Positions 16,795-25,944 of a stretch of DNA of 47,682 nt are shown here, in pieces. Below the pieces are notes generated by a model. The model saw only the letters and a program-made list of their open reading frames with translations. It was not told the origin of the DNA and did no database searches. Numbering within the stretch: the first letter of the stretch is position 1; the number at the start of each line of letters is the position of its first letter. Both the position numbers and the translations under genes were made by a program. The stretch is from JALOPX01 sp041309605 (GTDB lineage: Bacteria; Krumholzibacteriota; Krumholzibacteriia; Krumholzibacteriales; Krumholzibacteriaceae), in contig JBFYZH010000083.1 in the NCBI GenBank assembly GCA_041309605.1, positions 1 through 47,682 of the forward strand, written 5' to 3'.

Positions 16795-19029
16795 TTGCCA
16801 TACAATTTCATTTCCGGAACTTTCACCGGGCGGTTTCACGCCGCGCCCCGAAGAACACTGTTCCCGCTGGGGATCGTTCTCCTTCTTGGCTCGGCGATGC
16901 TTGCGCTGTCATGCTTCAGTTCCATCGTCCGCGCCCTGCCCGCCGGCCCGCCTCCGGAAAAATCGCTGCCGCCGGGGGAACACCCCGCTCCGGACGTCTT
17001 CTCGCGTGTAAATGACGCCGGCACGGCGGCCGATCATGGCGGCGCCGGCCATGTGATCGTATACGACTGCGCGAAAAATCACGTCAAACCGACCGGTGTC
17101 ACCTATGTCGACAGGTACACGATATACAAGGCGCTCGGGCCGGAAGGATGCCGCGATCTATCGGTTCTCAGGTGGAACTACGATCCTCAAAGCAGCCACG
17201 TCGAGATCAGGGAAGTGAACATCATCCGGGACGGGAAGAAGATCGCGGTCGATATTTCGCTCGTTCACGACCTGCCCGCCCCTCAGGCAGCGATATACTG
17301 GAGCGATCGCGTCAAGACCCTCCAGCTTCCGCGCCTTTATCCGGGCGACGGCATCGAGGTGACGATATTCCGCAAGGGATTCACATACGCCCTTCTTTCG
17401 ACCGGGGGCGGCGTTTCGGCGGCCGGCGGCGGCATCGCCGATGCGGTCCCGGGCGGCGATCCGTCTCATGTCCCGGGCGACCGGGCGGCGGTAGCGCAGG
17501 CTCCCGGCACCGGCGACCCCAAGACGACGGTGGCGACTCCCGGCGACGAGAAATACATCCCGCCGATGCCGGGGGAATATTTCGACATAGTGATCTTCTC
17601 CGACGAGGCTCCCGTGATCGAGAAGAGGTACGTGCTGAGCCTTCCCCCCGACAAGCGCCTTCATTCAGAGATATACAACGGCCCGCTCTACTCGAGCACC
17701 TCGTACACCGCAGAAGCCAACGAATACTCATGGTGGGGATTCAATCTTCCCGCGGCGGTCCATGAACGCTTCCAGCCCGACCAGAGCGACTTCGCGCCGA
17801 AGGTCGTCATGGCCACGGTGGAAAGCTGGGAGGCGAAGAGCCGCTGGTTCTTCGACGTCAACCGGGGACAGTTCGACGTGACCCCGGAAATCAGCGCGAA
17901 GGTCGAGGAAATACTGTCCGATGCCGGACTTTCGGGCGCTTCGGAACAGCGCAAGGCGGAGGCCCTCCTTCACTGGGTGGCCCAGAACATCCGCTACAGC
18001 GGCCAGACGATGGGCGAGGGCGAAGGGTTCACGCTGCATCCCGGCTCGATGATCTTCGAACAGCGCAGCGGCGTCTGCAAGGATATCGCCGGCATGCTGA
18101 TAACGATGCTCCGCGCCGCCGGGCTCAACAGCTTCGGGGCGATGACGATGGCTGGAAGCCGCATCGACGCGGTCCCCGCCGACCAGTTCAACCACTGCGT
18201 CTGCGCGCTGCGCCTGAAGGACGGAACTATCGAGATGTACGACCCGACATGGGTGCCGTATAACAACAATATATGGTCGCTTCTCGAAGCGGAGCAGCAT
18301 TACCTCGTGGGCACGCCGGAGGGCGAACCTCTCTCGCGCATCCCGTACAGCCCCCCGGAGCGGTCGCCGCTGAAGGTCGCGCACGACGCCGTTCTCGCGG
18401 AGGATGGAACCCTTGAAGGCGGTTTCAGGTTCGACGGTTCCGGCGCGATGGACAGCCGCCTTCGCGGGATCGTAGCGGCCGCGCGCCTCGATGAAATGGC
18501 CAATGCATTTGCCGGGCTGATCGCCCCGGCGGGAAACCGCGTCGAGGGGATTCGTTTCAGGTACCACGAACCGGACGACTTCAGCTCCGACATGTGGCTC
18601 GAGATAAACTACCGAATTCCCCGCTTCGCGATGAGCGTCGACGGCGGACTGGAATTTACGAGCCCGATGATGCAGGTGGTCCTCGGCAACGCGCGTCTCT
18701 TCCGGGCAGCCTCGCAAGCCTGGCCTGACGAAAGGAAGACAGATCTCTTTCTTTACTACACGCAGCTCGTAGACGGCGTCGAGAAGATCCGGCTGCCGAA
18801 AGGATACGGAGCCGCGGATACGCCTTCGTCGAAGCAGATCGACGAGACCTACGCGTATTTCAGCGGTGCAAGCAGCTCAGAGGGACGCGACCTTAAGATA
18901 ACGCAGCGCGCCGAGATCAGGAGACGGCAGATCCCGCCCGGAGGGTACGCCGGGTTCAAGGCGGCGATCGACGAGGCGAAAAGCTGGAGCAGGCAGACAT
19001 TCCGCGCGGTGAAGGGAGGCGGGAAATGA
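16795..19029 (+). CDS. DUF3857 protein with active transglutaminase-like domain
   Basis: This is an exported protein of about 744 aa. The start is uncertain: the TTG at 16795 has GGGAGA 5 nt upstream and places a hydrophobic anchor (LFPLGIVLLLGSAMLALSC) near the N-terminus; an ATG at 16675 is the alternative. Residues 90-190 are the DUF3857 beta domain (YVDRYTIYKALGPEG, RLYPGDGIEVTIF), interrupted by a Gly/Pro-rich insert at about 200-250. The transglutaminase-like core has the full triad: Cys428 in SGVCKD, His467 in FNHCV and Asp483 in YDPTW. Such proteins are thought to act on proteins or peptides outside the inner membrane; the substrate is unknown. It overlaps the next gene as ATGA. Confidence 0.85.
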   Translation: MPYNFISGTFTGRFHAAPRRTLFPLGIVLLLGSAMLALSCFSSIVRALPAGPPPEKSLPPGEHPAPDVFSRVNDAGTAADHGGAGHVIVYDCAKNHVKPTGVTYVDRYTIYKALGPEGCRDLSVLRWNYDPQSSHVEIREVNIIRDGKKIAVDISLVHDLPAPQAAIYWSDRVKTLQLPRLYPGDGIEVTIFRKGFTYALLSTGGGVSAAGGGIADAVPGGDPSHVPGDRAAVAQAPGTGDPKTTVATPGDEKYIPPMPGEYFDIVIFSDEAPVIEKRYVLSLPPDKRLHSEIYNGPLYSSTSYTAEANEYSWWGFNLPAAVHERFQPDQSDFAPKVVMATVESWEAKSRWFFDVNRGQFDVTPEISAKVEEILSDAGLSGASEQRKAEALLHWVAQNIRYSGQTMGEGEGFTLHPGSMIFEQRSGVCKDIAGMLITMLRAAGLNSFGAMTMAGSRIDAVPADQFNHCVCALRLKDGTIEMYDPTWVPYNNNIWSLLEAEQHYLVGTPEGEPLSRIPYSPPERSPLKVAHDAVLAEDGTLEGGFRFDGSGAMDSRLRGIVAAARLDEMANAFAGLIAPAGNRVEGIRFRYHEPDDFSSDMWLEINYRIPRFAMSVDGGLEFTSPMMQVVLGNARLFRAASQAWPDERKTDLFLYYTQLVDGVEKIRLPKGYGAADTPSSKQIDETYAYFSGASSSEGRDLKITQRAEIRRRQIPPGGYAGFKAAIDEAKSWSRQTFRAVKGGGK

Positions 19030-21107
19030 AACTCTACAACTTTAAAAATACGATCCTTCTGCAGTCTGTGATGATTTCGATCGTCGTCTTTACACTGATC
19101 GCCGGCGTTTGCGGCGGTTTCTGCCCAGCGGCGGTTGCAGCGACGGCGGGGCCCGCCGTCCTCGCTTCCGCACCCGTGCCGCCGAACGGAACCGGCGGCT
19201 CCCGCGCGACGTCCGCCGCGGCGATGGGCGTTTCCTCCGGCCATGACCTGGACATGTTGTGGGCCCGCGCCGGAAAAGATTTCGACCTTTCGAAATACGA
19301 CGCCGTACTGCTTCTCGAAAGCGCGCGCGTCACGGTTCTTTACGGTGAAGACGGAAGAACCACTAGAACCACGGTCCATCGCGTAGCATGGATCGGCACC
19401 GAAATCGGTATCGATACGCACGCCGATCTCAGGATCCCCTGGAACTCCGCGAACTCCACGTTCAGCGTCATAAAATTGAGGACATGGCGCGAAGGCAGAT
19501 GGTGGCCGGACGAGACGGCCGTCAGCCCCACCGCCGTCGTAGAGACCCTCCCCTTCGAGGTCGCTCTTGCCGACGACTATTCGACGATGCGCGAAACGAT
19601 GCTCCTTCATGACGGCGTCGAGCTTCCGTGCATCATGGAGACCGAATACACGATCGAGGAAACGGTGGAAGGGCCGGGCGGCGCGGACGGATTTTTCGTG
19701 CTCGCGTGCCGCGAACCGGCCGTACTGGTGGAATACATTGTCGAAACCTCCGGCGGCCTGCCCTTCGCCTTCCATTCCGGAAACGGAGCCCCGGCGCCGG
19801 TGGAATCTTCGAACCCGCAGTCTCCCGGCGCCGCCGGGAACGGCGGCATGAAAACATACAGGTGGAGCGTGGAAAAATCAGGAGGGCTCGGTTATCCGCA
19901 ATCCGCCGATCCGTCCTCGTACGCGCCTTGCGCGTGCTGGTCGACCTGGAGGGATTGGAACGCCCCGGGAGACTTATTCGCAAAAAGGTTCGACGAAGCC
20001 GCGGTACTCGAAAGAGCCCTCGCCGACACGCTCGCATCGAGACTCTCCGGCGAGCCGACCGACGCGTCGAAGGCGCGGAAAATCTCCGCCTTCGTCGGCA
20101 AATCGACAAGGCCCGTGCATTACGATTCGCGGTTTCATCTCTTTTCGCCCCGCGCGTCGGCGCGGGTGTATGAAACGGCATACGGCGACGCCCTCGACCG
20201 CGCCGTCCTCGCCGCGGCGATGTTTCGTTCGGCGGGCCTTTCCGCGCGGCCGGTCTTCAGGTCGACGGAACTCGGAAGCGTTGAGCCCGATATCCCGGGT
20301 TTCTCGCGTTTCGGAGAGGTCTTTGTCTGCGTGAGCGGCGACAGGTTCGACGCCCTCTACGATCCGCTTGAAAGCGCGCTTCTCGACAGGCAGGGGATGA
20401 ACTTCGGCAGGACCCTATGGAGACCGGGGACGGGGGAAGCGCCGCAGCTTCGCCCCGATCCGGCCGCGGCCGGAGCGGGGAGCCGGTTCGAACTGCTGCT
20501 GACCCTCGAGCGGGGCGAAGGCGATACGTGGAAAGGGACGGGCTTCTACAGGGTCGACGGGCTCTTCAGCCCCTTCGTCGCGATGTCGGGGCTCGGCGGC
20601 GAAGCGCGTGCCCATATCGGCGCTCTGGCCGGCTCGGCGCTCGGCGGCGCAACGGTCACCGATCACAGCGTCGAGGTCTTCGACTGCGCGCGCGTCGACG
20701 TGGGATTCGGATTCAGCCTCGAAAAGCCGGAACAGGACGACGCGGGGAGAACGAAGTTCGCCGCGGGCGACCCGGAAGGCGGCATATTCGCCCGCCTTCC
20801 CGGAGACGTCAGGCTGTCGCACGAGAAACGCACCTCCTCCGCCGTGCTGCCTGGAAAGATGACCCAGCACATACGGCTTCGACTGAATACGGGCGGCATG
20901 AAGATCATCCACCGGCCGGAAACGCGAAAGGTGGAGAACGAGGCGGGGAGCTTCTCGCTCGATGTCGTTTTTAAGGACGGCTGGCTGACGATCGACCGGA
21001 CGCTGACTTTGCGCGGCGGCGTGGTCGCACCGGCGGCCTGGCCGGCCCTGAGGGCGCTGCTTCTCGAGGAGAGGGATACGGCCAACAGGACGGCGCTATT
21101 GAAATGA
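19026..21107 (+). CDS. DUF3857 protein with degenerate transglutaminase domain
   Basis: The protein has 693 aa, starts with a signal peptide (MISIVVFTLIAGVCGGFCPAAVAA) and shares the DUF3857 and transglutaminase-like layout of the upstream protein. DUF3857 covers about residues 85-220 (VLLLESARVTVLYGEDGR, MRETMLLHDGVELP). In the core the catalytic cysteine is replaced by alanine (residue 389, YGDALDRAVLAAAMFR) and the histidine region reads FGEVFVCVSG, while the aspartate (LYDPLES) remains. It is therefore probably a non-catalytic partner of the upstream enzyme. The ATG overlaps the upstream stop, so the two are likely made in equal amounts. Confidence 0.85.
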   Translation: MKLYNFKNTILLQSVMISIVVFTLIAGVCGGFCPAAVAATAGPAVLASAPVPPNGTGGSRATSAAAMGVSSGHDLDMLWARAGKDFDLSKYDAVLLLESARVTVLYGEDGRTTRTTVHRVAWIGTEIGIDTHADLRIPWNSANSTFSVIKLRTWREGRWWPDETAVSPTAVVETLPFEVALADDYSTMRETMLLHDGVELPCIMETEYTIEETVEGPGGADGFFVLACREPAVLVEYIVETSGGLPFAFHSGNGAPAPVESSNPQSPGAAGNGGMKTYRWSVEKSGGLGYPQSADPSSYAPCACWSTWRDWNAPGDLFAKRFDEAAVLERALADTLASRLSGEPTDASKARKISAFVGKSTRPVHYDSRFHLFSPRASARVYETAYGDALDRAVLAAAMFRSAGLSARPVFRSTELGSVEPDIPGFSRFGEVFVCVSGDRFDALYDPLESALLDRQGMNFGRTLWRPGTGEAPQLRPDPAAAGAGSRFELLLTLERGEGDTWKGTGFYRVDGLFSPFVAMSGLGGEARAHIGALAGSALGGATVTDHSVEVFDCARVDVGFGFSLEKPEQDDAGRTKFAAGDPEGGIFARLPGDVRLSHEKRTSSAVLPGKMTQHIRLRLNTGGMKIIHRPETRKVENEAGSFSLDVVFKDGWLTIDRTLTLRGGVVAPAAWPALRALLLEERDTANRTALLK

Positions 21108-21109
21108 TC

Positions 21110-21137
21110 TTGATGCGGCGGAAATTTGGAATATAAT
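21110..21137 (+). promoter_or_regulatory. Promoter of the phosphofructokinase gene
   Basis: TTGATG, 16 nt, then a perfect TATAAT. The -35 overlaps the end of the upstream gene region; the -10 is 80 nt before the start codon. Confidence 0.65.
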
Positions 21138-21174
21138 ACCGCAATGAATTCAGGGCCGGAGAGAAAGGAATTTT

Positions 21175-21196
21175 CGGCCGGGAACAGGCCCGGCCG
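21175..21196 (+). other. Hairpin in the phosphofructokinase leader
   Basis: A perfect 8-bp stem (CGGCCGGG with CCCGGCCG) closes a 6-nt loop, just upstream of the GGAG ribosome-binding site. No T-run follows. It could modulate translation or mRNA stability. Confidence 0.5.
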
Positions 21197-21216
21197 TCGA
21201 TCATGGAGAATAGAGT

Positions 21217-22419
21217 ATGAGTAACGTCCAGACACACAAGGGAAGGATCGCGATATTGACCGGTGGCGGAGATGTGCCCGGTCTTAATCCCGCGATCAGG
21301 GGGGTCACGATCAGGGCGATCCGCGAAGGGTACGAGGTCGTCGGAATCCGCCGGGGCTGGGCGGGGATGGTCGAAATAGTGCGCGACAAGGACGCCGACA
21401 ACGGCAACAACTTCGAGATCCTCACCGAGAGCCTGGTGAACAGGATCGGGCGCACCGGGGGCACCTTCCTGCACAGCTCGAGGACGCGCCCCAGCCATGT
21501 CCCGGACACGAGCGTTCCCGATCATCTGAAGGATAAATATAACGCGAAAATGAACGACCTCACCCCCGAGGTTTTAAAGAACCTCGATTACCTCGGCATC
21601 GATTATCTCATCCCGATCGGGGGTGACGACACGCTGAGCTACGGAGTGAGACTGCACCACGAAGGCGTCAAGGTGATAGCCATACCCAAAACGATGGACA
21701 ACGACGTCCCCGGAACGGATTACTGCATAGGGTTCAGCACATGCGTCACAAGGACGATCCAGATGACGCACAGCCTTCGCACTTCGGCCGGTTCGCACGA
21801 AAGGTTCCTCGTGATCGAGGTGTTCGGCCGGTACGCCGGCTTCACCGCGCTGCTTCCGACCATGGCCGGAGCGGCGAACCGCTGCGTCATCCCCGAATAT
21901 CCTTTCAGGATCGAGCGGCTGTGCGAACTGCTGGTCGCCGACTGGAGCACCAATCCCAGCCACTATTCCGTAGTGCTGGTGTCCGAGGGAGCGATACACG
22001 AGGGCGGCGACATGACCTTTTCCGAACAGGAACAGGATGCCTACGGGCACAAGAAGCTCGGCGGCAACGGCGACTATATCTCCAGACAACTGAAAAAGAT
22101 TTCGCCGGAGTTCAACAAGGGCAGAAGCATCAACGTCATCAACCAGAGACTCGGATACCTGGTCCGCTGCGGCGATCCCGACGCGATCGACTCGATCGTG
22201 CCCATGGCCTACGGCAACCTCGCGCTCAACCTGGTACTGAAGGGAGTCTCGGGACGGCTCGTGGCTCTCAAGAACGGCCGTTACGACAACGTGCCCATCG
22301 AGATCGTGACAAGCTACAAGAAGGTGGTCGACGTGCAGCAGTACTACAACACGGAAAGGCTCCGGCCGTATTACGAGAGCTTCGAGTCCAAGCCGCTCTT
22401 CATAATGGCGAGCGACTGA
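21217..22419 (+). CDS. pfp: 6-phosphofructokinase, probably diphosphate-dependent
   Basis: This enzyme interconverts fructose 6-phosphate and fructose 1,6-bisphosphate in the cytoplasm. The 400-aa protein shows the PFK motifs GGGDVPGLNPAIRG, IPIGGDDT (Asp137-Asp138), PKTMDNDVPGTD, and the substrate loop MGR-like VFGRYAGFTA. Asp at position 138 and Lys at position 158 correspond to Gly104 and Gly124 of E. coli ATP-PFK with the same spacing of 20; this Asp/Lys pair is the established signature of PPi use. The reaction would be reversible and serve both glycolysis and gluconeogenesis. The ATG has GGAG upstream. ATP use cannot be fully excluded from sequence. Confidence 0.93.
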   Translation: MSNVQTHKGRIAILTGGGDVPGLNPAIRGVTIRAIREGYEVVGIRRGWAGMVEIVRDKDADNGNNFEILTESLVNRIGRTGGTFLHSSRTRPSHVPDTSVPDHLKDKYNAKMNDLTPEVLKNLDYLGIDYLIPIGGDDTLSYGVRLHHEGVKVIAIPKTMDNDVPGTDYCIGFSTCVTRTIQMTHSLRTSAGSHERFLVIEVFGRYAGFTALLPTMAGAANRCVIPEYPFRIERLCELLVADWSTNPSHYSVVLVSEGAIHEGGDMTFSEQEQDAYGHKKLGGNGDYISRQLKKISPEFNKGRSINVINQRLGYLVRCGDPDAIDSIVPMAYGNLALNLVLKGVSGRLVALKNGRYDNVPIEIVTSYKKVVDVQQYYNTERLRPYYESFESKPLFIMASD

Positions 22420-22529
22420 TCTTCCGGCCGGCAGCCGCAAGTGCCGCGGCAGGCCATCCCGGCGCCCGGCCGGCCCGGCTGGTACCGCGGAGATTGAACA
22501 TTGATATTATCGATCCCGGAGGAAGGGGC

Positions 22530-23603
22530 ATGTTGCAGGAAATACTCGGGCGGATGTACCTCGGAAACACGGTGAAGGATTACCTCGTCAGTCTCGCCAC
22601 CTTCGCCGGCGGGCTGATCGTGATCCGGATATTCTCGACGATCGTGATCAGCCGGCTGAAGAAGATGGCGGAAACAACGACCACGACGCTGGACGACTTT
22701 CTCATCCAATCGATCCACACGAAACTCTCCCCGCTCTTTTACGTCGGCGTTCTTTACCTGAGCCTGCAGGAGCTGACACTGAGCCCGAAGGTGACCAGGG
22801 GCGTCGGCATCTTCTGCATGGTGATGCTGACGATTTTCGGCGTGCGTTTCGTGCTGAGCCTTCTCCTGCACCTGTTCGAGGACTACTGGACGCGGGGCGA
22901 TCAGGACGAATCGAAGAAGAAGGCGATGAAGGGGATTTTCCTCGTCATCAAGTTCGTCATATGGATGATCGCGGGGATCATACTTCTCGACAACCTCGGA
23001 ATCCAGGTCTCCGCGCTGATAGCGGGTCTCGGGATCGGCGGCATCGCGATCGCGCTCGCGGCCCAGACGATACTGGGCGATCTTTTCAGCTACTTCATAA
23101 TATTTTTCGACCGGCCCTTCGAGATCGGCGATTTCATCGTGCTCGGCGATTTCTCCGGCAGCGTCGAGCGAATCGGGATAAAGACGTCGAGGCTCAGAAG
23201 CATCAACGGCGAGGAACTCATCTTCTCCAACACCGACCTTACCAACTCGCGCGTGCGAAATTACAAGAGGATGGACAGGCGCCGCGTGTTCCTGAAACTA
23301 GGCGTAACCTTCGATTCTACCGCCGAACAGCTCGGGAAGGTTCCCGGGATCATCGAAGGGATCGTCAGGGAGGTCGAGGGCACGCAGTTCGATCGATGCC
23401 ACTTCAGCGGATTCGGTGAATCCGCTCTGACGATAGAGGCCGCCTACTACGTGCTCAGCCCCGATTACAACACCTACATGGACATCCAGCAGCGTATCAA
23501 CCTTCGCATAATGGAGGAGTTCGGGCGCCTCGGCATCAGGTTCGCCTTCCCGACGCGGACCGTGTACATGGCGAGGGAGAATGTGGATCGCAGATCGGTT
23601 TAG
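22530..23603 (+). CDS. MscS family mechanosensitive channel
   Basis: This is a small-conductance mechanosensitive channel of about 357 aa. Four or five membrane helices precede the pore-lining TM3 (VSALIAGLGIGGIAIALAAQTILGDLFSYFIIFFDRPFEIGDFI), followed by the beta domain (GSVERIGIKTSRLRSINGEELIFSN) and the alpha/beta cage. The ATG at 22530 follows GGAGGAAGGGGC; the frame is open far upstream but only as the shadow of the phosphofructokinase gene. It lies ahead of potassium-linked genes, consistent with an osmotic-response group. Its stop overlaps the kinase gene start. Confidence 0.93.
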   Translation: MLQEILGRMYLGNTVKDYLVSLATFAGGLIVIRIFSTIVISRLKKMAETTTTTLDDFLIQSIHTKLSPLFYVGVLYLSLQELTLSPKVTRGVGIFCMVMLTIFGVRFVLSLLLHLFEDYWTRGDQDESKKKAMKGIFLVIKFVIWMIAGIILLDNLGIQVSALIAGLGIGGIAIALAAQTILGDLFSYFIIFFDRPFEIGDFIVLGDFSGSVERIGIKTSRLRSINGEELIFSNTDLTNSRVRNYKRMDRRRVFLKLGVTFDSTAEQLGKVPGIIEGIVREVEGTQFDRCHFSGFGESALTIEAAYYVLSPDYNTYMDIQQRINLRIMEEFGRLGIRFAFPTRTVYMARENVDRRSV

Positions 23604-25122
23604 TGAAAAAAGCAGGGAGACCGGCTTGAACACGGGCGCAATCCGGCCCTACGCGGCGAGCGCGGGGTTGATAGTTCTCACGACGCTTCTCGGAGAGATA
23701 ATCAGGAAACATCTCGAGCCTACCAACCTTGTGATGTTCTATCTCCTCGTTGTCGTCATAGCGGCCGTGCGCTGGGGAAAGGGTCCGGCAATCATGACCT
23801 CGATCCTCGGGGTCCTTGCGTTCGATTTTTTCCTCGTCCCGCCCTACCTGACCTTCAATGTCGCAAGCATACACTATATTTTCACCTTCGCCGGATTCCT
23901 GATCGTTGGGCTCGTCATCAGCACGCTTGCCTCGCGGATGAGGGAAAAAACCATTCAGGCGGGTCGGCGGGAAGCGGAGGCCGCGGCCTTGTACCGGTTG
24001 AGCAGCGATCTTGCCGCGTCGGACACGCTTGAGGCGGCGCTGTCGGCCGTCAGAAATAATATCGGCCGCGTTCTCGGCGGGGATGCGGCCGTCTATCTTC
24101 CGGCGGAGGACGGTCTTTCCCCGGTCAGCGCCGACGAGGGTTTGCCGATGACCGCGGAGGAGTCGGCGACGGCGCGGCGGGTGTTCGAAACAGGCGTAAC
24201 AGGACGGATGGATGCCGGTCCCGGACGTGCGCACCACTGGCTGTTCGCCCCGCTGAAAACATCCGAGGGGATACTGGGCGTGCTCGGCGTCCGCTTTCGG
24301 GTAACAGCCGGGAATCTCAGCCGGGACGAAGCGAATCTTTTCGACGCGCTCCTGAGCCAGGCCGCCATCGCCGTCCAGCGCGCCAGGCTCGCCGAAAAGT
24401 CCCGTCAGATCGACCTGCTGCGGCAGACGGAGAAACTGCACACGGCCCTTTTAAGTTCGATTTCCCACGACATGCGAACCCCGCTTGCCTCGATCACTGG
24501 AACGATGACGACACTTCTCGACCAGAATCATGAGCTCGCTTTCCCGGAACGAAGAGAACTACTGGAAACGGCCCGCGAGGAAACAAATCGTCTGAACCAC
24601 CTGGTCGGCAATCTGCTCGATATAACGAGGATGGAGGCCGGCGCGCTCCGGATATCGAAAAAACCCTGCGATCTTCGCGACGTGATCGGCACATCGCTCG
24701 AACAGTTGAAGGAGGCAATCGGCGCGCGGACGATGCGGATAACGATCCCCCGTGATTTTCCGGATTTATCGGTGGATTTTTCTTTCATGATAAAAGTGTT
24801 CGCCAACCTTATAGACAACGCGCTCAAGTTCTCCCCCGCCGAATCCCCGATCGATATCACGGCGAATTTTTCGAACTGCGCCGCGACCGTTGAAATCAGG
24901 GACGGCGGCATAGGCATTCCGGCGTGCGATCTCGAACACATCTTCGAAAAATTTTACCATACACAGCGGCCCCGCCGATTTGCGGGAATAGGGCTCGGGC
25001 TGTCGATCTGCAGGGGCATCGTCGAGGCTCACGGCGGAAAGATCTCGGCCAAAAACAACGATGACGCCGGGGCGACCATGACCGTGACCCTGCCGATGGA
25101 CCCGGACGGGAATCGATCATGA
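23581..25122 (+). CDS. KdpD-like sensor histidine kinase lacking the KdpD N-terminal half
   Basis: This is a membrane kinase of 513 aa. Four helices form a KdpD-type DUF4118 module (residues 25-120), then a GAF domain (130-270), a HisKA domain with His296 in SSISHDMRTPLASI, and a HATPase domain with NLIDNALKFSP, DGGIGIP and GIGLGLSICRGIVEAHGG. The N-terminal KdpD and universal-stress domains of E. coli KdpD (about 400 residues) are absent. The ATG at 23581 overlaps MscS by 23 nt; a TTG at 23626 with GGGAGA upstream is a possible alternative. It overlaps the response regulator by ATGA and should phosphorylate it. Confidence 0.92.
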   Translation: MWIADRFSEKSRETGLNTGAIRPYAASAGLIVLTTLLGEIIRKHLEPTNLVMFYLLVVVIAAVRWGKGPAIMTSILGVLAFDFFLVPPYLTFNVASIHYIFTFAGFLIVGLVISTLASRMREKTIQAGRREAEAAALYRLSSDLAASDTLEAALSAVRNNIGRVLGGDAAVYLPAEDGLSPVSADEGLPMTAEESATARRVFETGVTGRMDAGPGRAHHWLFAPLKTSEGILGVLGVRFRVTAGNLSRDEANLFDALLSQAAIAVQRARLAEKSRQIDLLRQTEKLHTALLSSISHDMRTPLASITGTMTTLLDQNHELAFPERRELLETAREETNRLNHLVGNLLDITRMEAGALRISKKPCDLRDVIGTSLEQLKEAIGARTMRITIPRDFPDLSVDFSFMIKVFANLIDNALKFSPAESPIDITANFSNCAATVEIRDGGIGIPACDLEHIFEKFYHTQRPRRFAGIGLGLSICRGIVEAHGGKISAKNNDDAGATMTVTLPMDPDGNRS

Positions 25123-25829
25123 CCAGGGAACAGGGCGCGCGGGTTCTGATCGTGGACGACGAAAAGGGAATCAGGAGCTTTCTCAGAGTCTCGCTCTCGT
25201 CGCGGGGTTATGCCGTCTTCGAATCGGCGACCGGCTCAGACGCCCTCGATAAATCGGTGTCCGCCCACCCGGATGTCATTATCCTGGATCTCGGGCTTCC
25301 GGACATGGACGGTGTGGACGTGATAAAGGAAATTCGCGCGCGGGCGAAGACGCCGATCATAATACTTTCGGTGCGTGAAGACATCCTGGACAAGGTCGAA
25401 GCGCTCGAAGCCGGAGCCGACGACTACCTGGTAAAGCCTTTCGATATCGCCGAGCTCCAGGCGAGGCTCAAGGCGGTATTGCGGCGTTTCGTGCCTTCGG
25501 ACATGGGCGATATCCTCAACGCCGGCGACCTCGCAATGGACATCGGCGCGCATCGCGTCACGGCCGGCGAAAAAGAGATCGACCTGACGCCCACCGAGTT
25601 CGATGTATTGAAGCTTCTCATGCTGAACGCCGGCAGGGTCGTTACGCACAAGCAGATCCTCCAGGCGATATGGAACAAATCGGAAGATCTCGAGGGAGTT
25701 CTTCACCTGCTGCGCGTGACCGTCAGCAACATTCGCGGCAAGGTGGAGACACGCCCTGACTGGCCCGCTCGAATCATTACAGAACCCGGCATCGGATACC
25801 GCCTTCGATCCGGAGATTCTTCGGATTGA
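25119..25829 (+). CDS. kdpE: KdpE-like OmpR-family response regulator
   Basis: This is the DNA-binding partner of the upstream kinase, 236 aa. The receiver domain has the acidic pair VDDE, the phospho-acceptor Asp57 in ILDLGLPDMDG, and the KPF lysine; the winged-helix output domain covers residues 135-230 (LTPTEFDVLKLLMLNAGRVVTHKQIL, GIGYRLR). The receiver is typical of KdpE (SVREDILDKVEALEAGADDYLVKPF). No kdpFABC genes are near; the adjacent potassium transporter is the likely target (inference). Confidence 0.93.
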   Translation: MTREQGARVLIVDDEKGIRSFLRVSLSSRGYAVFESATGSDALDKSVSAHPDVIILDLGLPDMDGVDVIKEIRARAKTPIIILSVREDILDKVEALEAGADDYLVKPFDIAELQARLKAVLRRFVPSDMGDILNAGDLAMDIGAHRVTAGEKEIDLTPTEFDVLKLLMLNAGRVVTHKQILQAIWNKSEDLEGVLHLLRVTVSNIRGKVETRPDWPARIITEPGIGYRLRSGDSSD

Positions 25830-25944
25830 TTTCGTTCATTTATAACCGATTACGCTTTACCGCCGCAAAACCCCGCCCCTGCCCGGACATTTTGACCTTT
25901 TATTGATTTGTGGCCGCCCGGAAAGCCTGACATCATTATTAAAC

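Noticed and set aside
21741..22529. Upstream extension of the MscS frame
   Set aside because: It is the alternative frame of the phosphofructokinase gene; the ATG at 22530 has a strong ribosome-binding site and a proper membrane N-terminus.
25830..25944. Promoter for the potassium transporter gene
   Set aside because: TTGACC at 25892 has no -10 box at a usable distance; nothing convincing was found.
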